DNA of 64,000 nt from Elmis aenea (Eukaryota > Arthropoda > Insecta > Coleoptera > Elmidae): the NCBI GenBank assembly GCA_947652605.1, contig OX393581.1:31366788-31430787 (forward strand), in the 5' to 3' direction. The position numbers were made by a program, and so were the translations under genes. The notes beneath the pieces are model-generated. The model saw only the letters and a list, made by a program, of their open reading frames with translations. It made no database searches and had not been told where the DNA came from. Positions 1 through 12,300 of this stretch are shown here, in pieces. The stretch's first letter is position 1, and each line of letters starts with the position of its first letter.

Positions 1-314
1 CTTCTTGACCCAAAAATCTTATGCAGGTAGATTTGGGTAAGTTGGTTTAGTGCGGTTTTTGCGTGTGATTTTTGTTATAAAAATGGATTTTTTTTGAGGT
101 GCTGATAGAGAACAGCCTAATTGTTGTATTTTTCAACTCACAGCTTCATTATAGAAGCAACATTAAAAAGGTTAGCCCCTGCTGCCGCGATTTTGTCGTA
201 TGCATAAATCCAGTAATTTAATGCAACAGTCAAGGGGTTAAAGCAGCCTGTGAAAAAGTATGAAATGACAAAAAGTATTTAGAATTGTTTAACTAATAAT
301 GAAAGTAATGTACA
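1..314. other. No gene seen
   Basis: AT-rich flank. 307-314 (AATGTACA) is the left target-site copy of the hAT element that follows. Confidence 0.5.
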
Positions 315-741
315 CAGTGCCGGATTAAGGGGCACTGGGTGCCAAACATAAGGGGGCGCCAAAACTGGTGCTTTAGAGACAACAGTTCTTCCAAAAAAAG
401 GTAATAACAATGTTATCATTATCTTAAAAATTTAAGTCACTATACTCACATAGTTTTGTAATGGCATAATTTTACACAAAAAAAAACTTAGGTTTGAACT
501 TTTTTTTAAACTCCTGTTTGTTTAAAAGTGCTGTCAAAATAAGCGCTATTTTTAAACTAACCCTTTTAAAAAAGATTGCACCTCTTGAAAAAAGGCCCTG
601 CCCAAAAAACAGGGCCCCTCGGAAAAAGCATTCCTTTTTTAAAAAAAGAGCCTCATTGAATTCAAAATCACAAAAAATTTGCCACTTAACTCGAGTAGGT
701 CATAAGTAAACTAAGTTTCCTCACAATATTTTTGCGTATAC

Positions 742-802
742 TATGAGTGTCCAGATAACATTTCCAGCATGGGGATCTCGCTTACTATAAGAGATACAGG
801 TT
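742..802. repeat. Degenerate half of a CAGATAACATTTCC MITE
   Basis: Carries GTCCAGATAACATTTCCAGC and GGATCTCGCTTACTATAA, matching the left half of the 85-bp MITE at 5162-5246. The right half is missing. Confidence 0.6.
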
Positions 803-1323
803 AGCTTAAGTTAGATGAATTATTCTCAAGTATGAGAAGAGCTACAATCTATTTTTAAAAGTACAAAGTGTTTCCTACTTCAGAAGTTGTAGCAAAAAAT
901 ATGAAAATGTCGAATTACTATTTTTTCTATTAATCATTAAATCAATTTAATTCGTACTTTCTCAGGTACTTCATTTTATAGAATGTAACTTTTCGTCTAA
1001 GACCTTTTTTTATCACTTTCCGTTTTTGAAATAAACCCCTAATTTCATTATTTTTTATGTTATGAGCCGTCAAGTTGGCTTTGAAATAGTTGAACGTGTG
1101 TTTTTTACTCTTTCTAATAAGATATTAGGGGCCGTTTGCACCGGTTTCACTTAAAATTTAAGTGAAGCTTAAATCCCTTAAGCGACACTTATTTCGTTGC
1201 ACCGTAATTTAAGCGAGACTTAAATTTCAAATAGTGATCCTTAAACTAAGCGTCACTTTGGGTACGGCTTAAAAGTTAAGTGGCAGTTAAATATACGTTA
1301 TATTACCATTGTGAGTGAATAAA

Positions 1324-1500
1324 ATGGATTTGGACGAATATTTCGATGATGAAAGCGACATTCTAGAGCTCATAGAATTCGGTTTTCCTAGAAAAAAATT
1401 ATCTACGACAAAATTACTTTGAAATTATGGATGAGTGCAATTTTAAAGATTTAGGTTAAAAAAAAGTACCGAAATTCTTGACCAAATTAAAGATACAACA
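1324..1500 (+). pseudogene. Broken Harbinger transposase N-terminus (copy 1)
   Basis: ATG opens MDLDEYFDDESDILELIEFG, then FPRKK before the frame is lost. In another frame, read more clearly in copy 2, it continues with YFETMDECNF and RFRLKKSTEILDQIKD. The F-R-F-R-L-x-K-x-T arrangement is that of HARBI1-type transposases upstream of the DDE nuclease. The DDE core is absent, so the copy is inactive. Confidence 0.6.
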
Positions 1501-1735
1501 TCTCTGTAGAAGCTATTGGGAGATATTAAATTAAATTTTGTAGCAATTATTTTCCAAACTTCTTCTTTATCTTTCCACATTGTATGGTTCGATTTTTTGT
1601 TTTTAATGTGACTTTCTTTTCTGCAACTAAATTTAATAACAATTTTTTTTCTGCATTGGTATAATTCGAACCACGCGGTTTTTTTTTTCTTTCGACATAT
1701 GCTAAAATAAAAACAATCAAGATAGATACTACCTA

Positions 1736-2557
1736 CTAGGGTTTCTCATATTTGACCATTTCGCTTATCCCGGGATTCCGGGAAGAAATCGGCCTTTATC
1801 CCGGGATTTCCAGGGATGTAATAAATTATGTCAATATTTTTAAATAAATAATCCAAAAATGAAGGGAACGGTTTATTACTTAAAAACAACTCCAAGTCAT
1901 ATATGTAATACATTTTGCTCCATGATTATTATAAATAACTAAATAATATTGGTGAGAGAAACATACCTTTGGGAAATAAAACCTTTCTATAATATCATTT
2001 TTACAATAAACTTTTGCAATGTGATTTAAGAAAAACAAAGGTGATCTAGGCTTCGATCACTTAGTCTATTTCTTGATTTATTAACAAAAAGTCTTGCTGT
2101 ATAAAAGGTCTCAGTCTCTAATGCTGTAGTTGAAATTGTCTTGAGAGCATCTAGCAGCAAAGAAACATCGTTTTTATCTATAAAATTTAATTTATAAGCT
2201 ATTTGCTTCGTATTACCAGGGTACACATAGGTCTATAAAACTGTAAAATTATTTTGAAGATATTAAATTTGTCATGTAGACCGGGCTTCTTTACGCCAAA
2301 CTAAAAGCAAAAATATATAAAGGAGAAAAATTATTTTGAAATAAAAATAAAGTTTTTCCATAATTTACTATTAGTAAAGATATTTATAATAACTTCTGAT
2401 TAGTTACGATAGTACTACAAAGATCTTAGCTCAAAAAAAACAACGAAAATAACACTTTTTTTAAATCCCGGGAATTCCCGGGACAAAAAGCATTTCCCGG
2501 GAAATATAAAATAGCTTAAAATGGACCGAGAACCCGGGATCCCGGGAAAGAAACCCT
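1736..2557 (-). mobile_element. hAT element nested in Harbinger copy 1
   Basis: Flanked by a perfect 8-bp duplication ACTACCTA (1728-1735, 2558-2565). Ends read AGGGTTTCT / AGAAACCCT, and both ends are rich in CCCGGGA motifs. A minus-strand frame at 2026-2226 has KTISTTALETETFYTARLF and NRLSDRSLDHLCF, resembling the hAT C-terminal dimerisation region (T-S-x-x-x-E-R-x-F-S ... R-x-R-L). The remainder of the transposase is gone. The same insertion, shortened internally, is in Harbinger copy 2. Confidence 0.75.
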
Positions 2558-3376
2558 ACTACCTACCTAATTTTTGGCGGTTTGATGTGCTGATTTCCTG
2601 TAAATTATTTACAGGAAATCAGTACAAATTAGCAAAATGGTAAATTTATACAGTTGGGGCAGTAACCATTTTTTACTATTTTATATAATTTTTATTAGTT
2701 TTCTGATCAATGATCAATGATCAAAATAAATATATTAAGTTAAATATCATTAAAGAGAGAAAAAGATAAGGCTTTTAATAAACCCATTGCAAGTTTGTAT
2801 TATATCTTAAAAATCAAGTTCTAAAAAATGTATATGTTAACAAAATAATACATATCATATTAATGTACTCGTATTATAATATACTAAATACTTACTGCAC
2901 TCTGAACACAACTTTTCCCCTGTCAACGTTAACATAACCTTACAAATACACACCTGAACTTGTTCCAAACGGATAAACCATCGCTTAGCTAAGGGCAGAT
3001 GACCGCTCGACGGTGCAACGAAATTTATTTTTAAGTGACACTTAGATTTAAGTGGAGCTTTACTAAGCTATGACTTAGGGAAAACCGGTGCAAACGGCCC
3101 TAGGAGTACTATTTTTATAAATAAGTAAGTCAGAAAATCGAGAAAAACCGTATTTTACTTATTACTTATCAAGCTATCTATGAAAAAAGAAACGATAAAC
3201 AACCAATTAAATGTCAAATGACAGTAGGTATTTGTCTGCGGTATTTTATATTGTTATGTAATTCAATAAATAGCCTTTGGAGTAATTTTGTTAAAATTAT
3301 GGCTACATTTACAACTAATGAAACATTTGACATGTTAAGATGCTACATCTTTTGCCATAAAAACTGAGCGAATGTA

Positions 3377-3975
3377 CAGGGTGGCCGATTTTCGATGCCC
3401 ATACAGGGTATCTCGGTTATTATCAGAGATAGAAAAAAACTAAGTACGTAGTCTCAATATATTTTTTCGAGAGAAATTCATTGCCGTAAACAGATTTTTG
3501 ATATCTTTCTTGATTTTCGAAACATAGCCAAAAACCGGTGTTTGGCAATTTTCAAAAATGTTAAATATCTCGCTTAAACAAAAAGCTAGAGAAAATCTTT
3601 AAAGACATTTTTGGCATGGTTTTTTGTCCTTAATAAGATAGCGATGTTCAATTGTTTTTTTACTCATTTCAATACCGATATATTACACCTAACTTTATTT
3701 TAAATAGCAACCATAAGGAAATTATATATTTTTGAAAAGCACAAAAAATAAGCTTTCGATTCATGTCAAAGCCAACTATGGTTGCTATTTAGAATAAGAA
3801 AGTTAGGTGTAATATATCAATATTCGAATGAGTAAAAAACAATTGGACATCGCTGTCTTATTAAGGACAAAAAACCATGCTAAAAATGTTTTAAAAGTTT
3901 TTTTCCATCTTTTTGTTAAAGCGAGATGTTTAACATTTTTGAAAAGCGCCAAGAATGGTGTTGGCTATATTTCGA
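3377..3975. mobile_element. Foldback element, TACAGGGTGG end
   Basis: Begins TA|CAGGGTGGCCGATTTTC and then folds on itself: about 3480-3740 is the inverted complement of about 3765-3975, for example TTAGGTGTAATATAT against ATATATTACACCTAA. The right terminal end is not recognisable. The arms have diverged by scattered substitutions, so it is old. Confidence 0.65.
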
Positions 3976-4299
3976 GTATTAAAAATTTACACTAAGAATT
4001 AGAAGCACCAACAAAAGTACAAAAAATGGAGTCAAAGAAGGAGATGATTTTACTTCGTTGAGATAATTTACCGTATTATAAAATGAAAAAAATTAAGAAC
4101 GCCACACAAGGAGTCTGCCGGGGCGCAAAATTATCTTGGTCCAACCCTGAATGTACAGATACACAACAAGTGTAATTTAAACTCTTTTTGGTTTTTATAT
4201 TTTTCTGAAGAAAGAAAATAAAATAAAGTAATAATTGTTTTTTTTTCGATTTCTAAAAAAGAATATTTTTTTTTGTATGTTGTAATTAAATAAAGGCTG

Positions 4300-5882
4300 C
4301 CACAACTATTCTTAAATATATTTATTTACTGTTATCAAAAGCTACAATGTTTTACAAATGATAAAGTATATTCTTGCTTTTTAATTTACAAACAACCAAA
4401 AGTTTAAACTTACAGTACTTGTGCTGATAACAAATTAAAATACATGCTAAAAATACTAAATTATGAAATATTTTAACTACTTTAGTCACCACAGTATGCA
4501 AAAAGTACAATGTGTAGAATGATTAATTAATTATAAATAGTTTATGGTACTGTTGCAAATTTCAGTCTTACGTAATTGTCTAAGTACCTTGCAATTTGTT
4601 TTATATTTATGGTATGCACCGTGTTTGAAAAAATAATGAACAAATAAATAAACTAAAGTGAGTTAAATAAATTTACACAAGATACATGTCACATCAAATT
4701 TTCTACAAATATAACTAATAAATAGTATACCAATAAATTTTATAATCTACTTTTTAATATTAAAGTACGAAACATTAAACTAATACTTACAGTGTGTATA
4801 ATACAGCAAAGCCTAATTAAGCTTCGATAGAAAGATACGCAAACATCGACATATAGAAGCTGTACATTCAATATAAAGTGTTTAAAAATTGGCTTAAAGA
4901 TAATTTAAATATAATTTTTAAACATCTTATACATACCAATATAGTAAAATACTTTTGCTAATACTTGTCTTTAGGTTAAAAGCTACGTTAATACTATAAT
5001 GCATTTTGTTTTTATATTTGGCACACGCAATTTTTTTTAAAGGATTATACACAATATTACAACATAATGCCCAAAAAAATGTGTATGTAAAACAGTTTTT
5101 TTTTTAAATATTTGGCAGTTTGTATTAAAATAATTGTTTAATTTAAAACAATGTATTAATACAGGGTGTTCCAGATAACATTTCCAGTACGAGGATCTCG
5201 CTTATTATAAGATATACCCATGCTAGAAATGTTATCTGGAACACCTTATATAGCAGTTCATTTAAAACAGAGTTTCTTAAATATAATTTTTTTAAACTTA
5301 TTTTGTTTTTTGACATTAAGAAATCTTTTACACGAGATAAAATGAATGTAATTTAAAAAAGTATTAGCTTTGGTCTACTCAAAAGTAATAATCTGTCAGT
5401 AAAATGAAACATTTTGAATTTTACTATTCTTCTGATGTTTATTTATAAACATTTTAAGTAATGTATTTGGTACGCATTACAATGTAAAACAAGCTGCTTC
5501 TAAATAAAAAAATATTTGAAAAATCTCATTTCGGTGGGTAATTATGTCATCATAAATATTGAATTATATAAAACTGTTTTTAGGATGGACATACTGACTG
5601 TTATATTATTTTTTTTGGTGACATATTGATATATTCTTCATTATTTAAAGTTACTTAATGGCTATTAGTAAAAAAATTATAAAAAAACACAAACACAAAT
5701 AAGGATAATTCCTAGTCATGGTTTTTTTTTGGTACTTCAATAAGATATACCAAATTATATACTCTTATAGATGTTAAATTAATATCACTCTGACAATACA
5801 GAACATATAACACTTAACATAACAGTTTGCCACTAAATCTATCTAAATAAAAACACAGTCAGATCGATAAAAAGTTTTATGA
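4300..5882 (-). other. Fas2: Probable Fas2 3' UTR
   Basis: AT-rich, no long frame, contiguous with the stop codon at 5883. An AATAAA (minus strand) lies at 4321-4326, about 170 bp before the boundary of the downstream hAT element. A nearer one lies around 5440, so a short and a long UTR are both possible. An 85-bp TACAGGGTG-type MITE (5162-5246) lies inside. The 3' boundary is a guess from the hexamer only. Confidence 0.35.
5162..5246. mobile_element. 85-bp MITE in the Fas2 3' UTR region
   Basis: CAGGGTGTTCCAGATAACA at the left pairs with TGTTATCTGGAACACCT at the right, with TA on each side. It is a near-perfect small hairpin. If the long 3' UTR is used, this hairpin is in the mature mRNA. 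Confidence 0.75.
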
Positions 5883-6024
5883 CTAAACTGCAGAATGTTT
5901 GCCAATGTATTCTCCAGGTTTTGAATACACCTGCTTCCCATCGAATTCAACCGTCATGTTACACCTTTCACCATTCATAATCTGAGCATGACCTCTGTTG
6001 TCGTTCAGTGGTTCCTTTTCATCT
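5883..6024 (-). CDS. Fas2: Fas2 terminal exon: cytoplasmic tail with PDZ ligand
   Basis: Acceptor TTTTGCACGCAG, entered in phase 2, then 47 codons including the TAG stop at 5883-5885. It encodes DEKEPLNDNRGHAQIMNG, ERCNMTVEFDGKQVYSKPGE and YIGKHSAV. The last four residues (HSAV) form a class I PDZ ligand (S/T-x-V), the counterpart of the S-A-V end of Drosophila Fas2 that binds Discs-large PDZ domains. An alternative acceptor two bases further in (CAGAG) would break the frame, so the first CAG is used. Confidence 0.94.
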
Positions 6025-8678
6025 CTGCGTGCAAAAGCAAATATGATACAATAAGTAAATTATAAAACATATTTTCAAACCTGCACAATCACAATAAGTA
6101 GTTTTACCAACATGCTTTTAGCTATTATTACGTTCCAGTGAAAGGGCTAGGATTATACAATAAATAAATACACCTAAACTTTATTTATAAACTGTACACT
6201 TCAATTAGAACAACAACAAATCATGCTTTACTTTAAATAAAATTTTACACCTGTAACATGCACACATGTAGTATATGTAGAATTAAGTTATGCAGTAAAC
6301 CTTTTTTTTTTAAAGCAAGTTCAAGAAGTGTCTAGCAAATATTTGGAACATTGCTGTAGGTGGTTGAGAATTATTATAATACCTAGACTAGATATAGGAA
6401 ACATGATGCATCATAAAGAACAATAAAACTAGGAAACGATTAAGAGATAGAAATATGCTTTAATTAAGAAAGTAATGTGTTTTTCTGTGCTTAGTGAAAA
6501 CTTAGCTGAAAATGTGCATTTTGTATCCAGTTTCTGTAATATTCTAAAAAACTTTATTTTCTAGTTGTATTTATAACTTTCTTATTATTAACTGTAAAAA
6601 TTAGAAATTACTGTTCATGATTTAGGCACAGTTAAAATTGACCCCCTGCTTAGTGTTTGAGATCTGACAGTCAAAATTTTGATTTCTTAGATTTTCATAT
6701 TATCAATCCAAATATTATCAGATTTTAAATAAACATTGAATAATAACGTACTATTAATTGTTCTGTTATATTTAAGATTATGTTTAACAACAGATCAGTT
6801 TATTCTTTAATCTGCACCTCAAAGGCAAATTCAGAGATTTAATTTTCGTTTTTAATATATTATATAATAAACTGGAGTCAATAATGCGCTATTACTTATC
6901 TAGTATCTCAGTTATTAACTGAAATATTGGTCCTGATAATGCAATTTAAATCGAGAAGACCTTTAATCTGTATAGTTTTTAAAATCTAATAATAATTCAC
7001 CATATAGTTTACTAACTAATAACATAAAAATTCCAAGATGGCATCTATTAGAAAAAAAGTTGACTATCGCATTTCAAACATTAAGCTAAGTCAGTTTAAC
7101 AGTGCATGCGATTAAGACTTTTGTCTAAACTATGAATAAATAACAAATTTCTCTTCACACTTTTAGTTCAGATGGTCACTAAGCCCATTAAAACACATTT
7201 CTTTGTTAAGTTAAACATGCTTTTCTCTCAAACAATTTCTAATGCCTCCCATGTTCTTCAATCTGTATAAGTATTGCCATATTATGCTTTTTAAATTTTC
7301 CAATATATTTCAATGCATAATGTTCTGTATGAAACTACCAAGCCTGTAACTTATCCGCTTGAAGAAACAGAACTTTGGGATTTATCATAAAACATTTATT
7401 TAGAGCAGAAGTTCTAAACCTTTTCCTTGCATTGACCCCTTTAAAAAATATTCTTTTTAAATGACCCCTTTAGAATTTTTAATTCATTTCCCAACATTTT
7501 CATAATATATCAAGTGATATTTCGTTAACAGGTTAAACCTCTACTACACAATACATCTGTAATTCGAGTTACCTCAGTTGTTCGACTTTAGAAAGAGTCC
7601 GTTAAAATCGGTGCACACGAAGTGTAAATATTCTAATAAAATCATAACCGCATTAACCTTTATGACTCTGCCTTAATCCTCCACTCTAATTGCATATTTA
7701 ACAGAACAAGTCCATTTTCCCCTATAACTCGATTTATATAAACCCCCTTGAAAGTCGAGTAAGAGAGGTTTCACTTATAGCTACAAAAATATTAAATTTG
7801 TTTAAAAAATTTCCACATGATCGTTATTATTTGAATAATCCAACAACCCCCAATCGACCTCTCCAGTTCCATTGAGTTCTCAGAGGGTCTAAATTGACCC
7901 TGATGGTAATTCATGATCGAAAGAGTCGCAAGCTTTTTATCAAAATGTTACAAGAAAAAATATTTTGTCGCTTCGATATTCTCAATGTAAGTGTCATTTG
8001 AACCTTTGATACGAGTTTTTTGAAAATTAATTTAATAATTTCACTAGGGTTTAACAGTTTGATGTTAATTTCTACCAGTCAGTCACTACCTAGGTCAGTT
8101 ATGTATATTAGAAAAGTGTTTTCAATCTCTTTCAGTTAATGACCTTTTAACTATCCATTTTAAAAATGCAAATCTCATCATTCTTTGAAAAATCAAACCC
8201 CTTGAATTTATTTGTGATGCTCAAGAAATGTCGTTTTCCCACGGGGGGTTGACCGACTGGTTAGGTACAACTGTGTTAGAATAAACTGAGTTCCAAAAAC
8301 TTATTAGACACTTCAACCAAACTTTTAAATATTTTCATTGTTTTTAAATCAAATAAATTTCAAGCTGTCTCGAATGTTCAGGACTTTAACACTGATTATA
8401 ACATAACACAATTATGTTATTTATGGAATGTACCCAAAATAGATTTATTGCAAAATAGGATATAAATTAAAAATATTTAAAAATCAATTAAAAAAATACT
8501 TATTGTTACTAGAATAGTAGATTTTCTTTAAAGTCATAACCAGTTTTTTTCATTTGTTGTCACGGAAGCAGTAATATTTATATAATATATTACAGTGCTC
8601 TACTTAAAATTTTTGTTTTTAAAGCCAACAAATATATCAAGCAACACTTATGCAAACAGACAACAGATAGACTCTTAC
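6025..8678 (-). other. Fas2 intron, mostly unique AT-rich sequence
   Basis: No coding exon found. Around 7410-7480 the string GTTCTAAACC and repeats of TTGACCCCTTT resemble the terminus of an old hAT-type element, and 7850-7930 holds similar debris. No paired end or target duplication was found. The remainder shows nothing I can name. Confidence 0.5.
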
Positions 8679-8750
8679 ACAGGTGAAGGGGCCAATTTGA
8701 TTGGTTGCGGCAAATTCAAACTGTTCGGATGTGCTGGAGCAGCTTTGTAA
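8679..8750 (-). CDS. Fas2: Fas2 optional 24-codon proline-rich cassette exon
   Basis: A 72-nt segment bounded by TTATTGCAG and GT|GTAAGAG, starting and ending in phase 2. Inclusion adds 24 residues and skipping keeps the frame. With inclusion the tail reads S-YKAAPAHPNSLNLPQPIK-LAPSPV and then DEKEPLN; with skipping it reads R-DEKEPLN. Drosophila Fas2 has transmembrane isoforms with and without a PEST-like cytoplasmic segment. This Pro/Ala/Ser-rich cassette sits at the matching place, although it is not strongly acidic. Splice sites and phase are seen directly. That it is alternatively used is an inference. Confidence 0.75.
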
Positions 8751-9157
8751 CTGCAATAAGGCAGTGGAAATCGCCAACTGTATAAACTAAAATTTCCAAC
8801 TACTGTATTGTGCGTGTGGTTTAAATTAATTGAAATAAATCATATGAAATTATCAAGTTTAACAAAACAAAAGATAATGTGGAAAATAAAAATGGAAATC
8901 TGTATGACAAAATAAAGAAAAAAAAATCACAAAATCAAATTTTGATAAGGGTGTCATAGTTCACGATAAAAAAAATTAACAAAAAATGTGTCTCAAACAA
9001 CTTGAAAAAGAATTTACACAAAAAACAATGACTAAAATTACAAATACAGAAGTAATAGAGCGCTAGTAATGTAAAAAAAAGTTAACGTTTCTATTAATGT
9101 AGAACATGCATAAAAAGTGTATGTGCATTGGATTTTTCATTAAATTTCATTTCCTAC

Positions 9158-9356
9158 CTTCCCAATTTTGGATCTTCTTCATCAACAGGCTTCGAACGAA
9201 TGTGGTCACATATGAGGGCCAAAATTCCAGCTCGATTCACGCAACAGCAAAGTAGATCAACCAGTACAAGAACCAGAATAACAGCGGCAACTACTACACC
9301 AATTATAGTAGCACTGCTTATGGAGGCCTCTTTAGGACGTACAGTAGTATCCTTGC
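9158..9356 (-). CDS. Fas2: Fas2 exon: transmembrane segment and juxtamembrane cytoplasmic part
   Basis: 199 nt, phase 1 in (TAAACAG|GCAAG) and phase 2 out (GGAAG|GTAGGA). It encodes GKDTTVRPKEASISS, one hydrophobic helix of about 23 residues (ATIIGVVVAAVILVLVLV, DLLCCC) and a cytoplasmic stretch CVNRAGILALICDHIRSKPV, then DEEDPKLG. Cysteines at the inner membrane face are possible acylation sites. This exon competes with the GPI exon for the same upstream donor. The plus-strand frame over it is only its antisense. Confidence 0.93.
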
Positions 9357-12300
9357 CTGTTTAGTAACAAATAAAATATTAGATCACTTGTAAAAATATT
9401 GGGAAAATTTAAAATTAGTCTGTTAGTTGCATGTGGTTTGTTAAAAGCAATAAAAAATGTGTTGTAACAAATTCACACAGCACAATATTGAGTAATGTTA
9501 TTAAGTTCATTTATATACAATGTTGTTTAATGTTTATTACAATTTTTTTAAATAAAATAATGTAAGAAATATGAGCACTTTCTGAAGTAACTCCAGAGCT
9601 AATTTATTTTTTAGTTTATCAAATTAAAGAACTATTTTAAGACTTTTTAGGAACTATTACAATATTGTTGCATCTAATCCCAAAGTCTTGCTTTAAAGGT
9701 TTAACATTAAATTGATTTATTAAAGTAAAGCCACCTAATGTAATTTCAATGTTTGGGTAAAAGTTTGTTATTACCTACTGTGTAACAATTTTTTGAGAAA
9801 ATTCTTCAGACTTTTATAAGGTACTGCCATCATTTTAATATCTGATTAAGTTAGTGAGTGAGTAGTCCCACCAGAGTGAAGAGGGGACTCCCCCGGAATA
9901 AAGTAAACACTGCTTTTACATCAATTATTAAAATTATGAACAACTTATGAATAAGCAGGATTCTGAGATGTCCTGAAAAACCAGGATTGTCCCAGTTTTG
10001 TGGTATATGTCCCGGTGTCCCGAGACGTTTATTTGTCATGGATTTGAGTATTTTGATAACTAATTAAATTGATTAACTTCAACAAAATATTGATATACTT
10101 TTTAGTTTTTCCCACGTAGTATTAGAATTTGTGTATATTAATAAAATATATTATAATTAATAAATGTACTATTAAAAAAATCCTATATGCTGATCACAAT
10201 AACACCCCCTTCACCCCAACCCTCTTCCCTCAGGCATCCTGTCCTGGTTTGTTATACGGACAATCTGAGAACCCTATAAATAAGTCTCTCAAGAATCATT
10301 TCTTCATTGGTATAATTTATAAAAAAATAAACAAAGGCTATATTAGCATATCTATCTGAGTATTCTTCACAGAATTTTTTTTAACTGGCCAGACAAAAAT
10401 TGTTGGATGTTAAACTCAATACAAATATACAGAAAAATAGAAGAAATGTTATTAAGTTTATTAATTACCAAGCACTTTGTAAAATTACTCAAACGATAAG
10501 CTGTGGCCCCCCTAGAGAGGAGTTTTTAGTGAAAAATTTAGATTTAAATAAGAATTTTATTTAAAAAAAAACCAAACAGAATATGTTTATTTTAAACACA
10601 TTTTTAGAATATTGGTTTTAAAGATTTCTAATTAATGGCATTTGCGATACCAAAATGTATTATGGGGGGGGGTATTAACTCAAAAATGTTGAGAACCATT
10701 GTTTTAGAAGATTTCCTGAAATAAAACTAATTAAAAAAATTGCAATAAACATTAGTGTTTGCAAAAAATATGGTCACAATCTCGACAAATCAGTAATAAC
10801 TTTCTAATACCAAAACAATTTTATGTGTAAACAATCATTCAAAAAAACAAAATGAATATTTTTAAGTTTTTGTTAAATGTGAATTTGTTACACTTAGAAC
10901 ATAATTAAATGCTTTAAGAACGAGTTCTGCAGAAGAATTAACACTAAACCGTTTAGAATGTGCTTTTCAATTGATCAATAGAAGAGAAAACAATATCACC
11001 ACTAAAAATTGTGTGCTGTATTGTATTTCTAACACTAATCTATTACAGACCATGCTGGTTTTAACTAAAAAACAGCATTAAATGATTAAATGTTTGTAAA
11101 ATTAATGGCATAATGTGTGTAACGTATTTTTATGAAAATTAATATTAATGAAAAGGGTCAATAATCCGTTTTTATTGTACCTAAAATCCTTAAATATTTT
11201 CTCAAGAACCCCAGTAAAAATATTTAGGGATTCTTATGTGTAATTAGTATGTTATACTCAAATGACCACAACATGCAAAAGCAAGGAACGCAAGATACGA
11301 AGCAGGAAACTACGTACTACACACTACAATTTTTTATTCCGAGGATATCAATTGATCCTCGTCACAAAAAATTCTCGATCTACGTACATTTCGATAACGT
11401 CGAATTTTTCCTCCAAGTATGGGTAAACACAACAAAAAGCAAAAATCACTTGACAAAAGCACTTTTACGCCACTTCACAGAAGCACAAAATTTTAAAATA
11501 AAATTTCTTCGTCTATGGTAGAATTACATATTAAGTGACAAAACGTTTTAACAGAACTTTATTTCTTGGTATATTTTTTTCTATATACACTGATAATTTT
11601 TTTACCTCCTTAATTTATTAATTCGTACCACTAAATTACAAAATATCTACCTATAATACATTTCAAATTATCTTAGGACATATACGGAATAAAATAAATT
11701 AAACAAAAAGGTCGTTGTGTTTAACACAATTCGTGATGTTATTGTCCATTTTGGATAGATAAAAAAGTAACAAAAATATTACAACTTCGTAAGTTGCCAA
11801 TGTTAAATTTGGTCATTAAAGGTAAACGATGTTTTCATATTTAATTAAAATCGATTGTTGACAATTAATCATGCAGTTCATGCTTTTAAACAAAGTAAAT
11901 CTACAAATATGGTGGGTCTAAAAAACATAAATAAGGATAACACAAATATGTTCTATTTGTAAGATTTAAGTTTAAAACCACTACTACTGTTTATTAGTAG
12001 ATAAAATATATAACACACCCGAAAAATGTTTCAATTAGTTTTTATCTCTATATAGACTTAATAACATATTATCAAATAATTTTTTAACAATAAACTGGTA
12101 TAGATATCTTTCAATAAATTTAACAATATATTTACAATATTCTTTTGTCAATAAAACTTTTTATGGCACTTTGGCAGTGAAAAAAAATGTAAAAAACTGA
12201 TAATTTAATAAATATATTTATAATCTAATGGAGAGAGCAAAATCATAGTCAATTTCGTTTAGTTACTTAATAATAATTAATATTAAGCACTGGTATTACT

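Larger units (their letters stand above)
1129..3100. mobile_element. PIF/Harbinger element, copy 1
   Basis: Terminal repeats GGGCCGTTTGCACCGGTTT are flanked by a 3-bp TAG on each side (1126-1128, 3101-3103), as expected for PIF/Harbinger. Inside are a broken transposase N-terminus on the plus strand (from 1324) and, on the minus strand around 1500-1700, remains of the Myb/SANT-like accessory gene. An 822-bp hAT element has inserted at 1736-2557. It is very similar over most of its length to copy 2 at 36995-38502. Confidence 0.85.
315..4149. mobile_element. hAT-type element carrying nested insertions
   Basis: The left end CAGTGCCGGATTAAGGGG and the right end (reverse complement) CAGGGTTGGACCAAGATA are imperfect hAT-style terminal repeats. 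A perfect 8-bp duplication, AATGTACA, sits outside both (307-314 and 4150-4157). Its own sequence survives as about 315-1125, 3104-3375 and 3980-4149. The rest is a Harbinger element (1129-3100) and a foldback (from 3377). No transposase frame of the outer element is left. Confidence 0.65.

Noticed and set aside
2700..2725. TGATCAA triplicate as a CRISPR-like or regulatory array
   Set aside because: Three short units inside a transposon, two in the other copy; slippage.
3371..4157. AATGTACA at 3371 as the left target copy of a 771-bp element ending at 4149
   Set aside because: The 3371 copy overlaps the standard TACAGGGTG foldback end, and the pair 307/4150 encloses hAT-style CAG...CTG ends, which fits better.
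9128..9364. Plus-strand frame over the transmembrane exon
   Set aside because: Antisense shadow; the minus strand has clean splice boundaries and a transmembrane helix.
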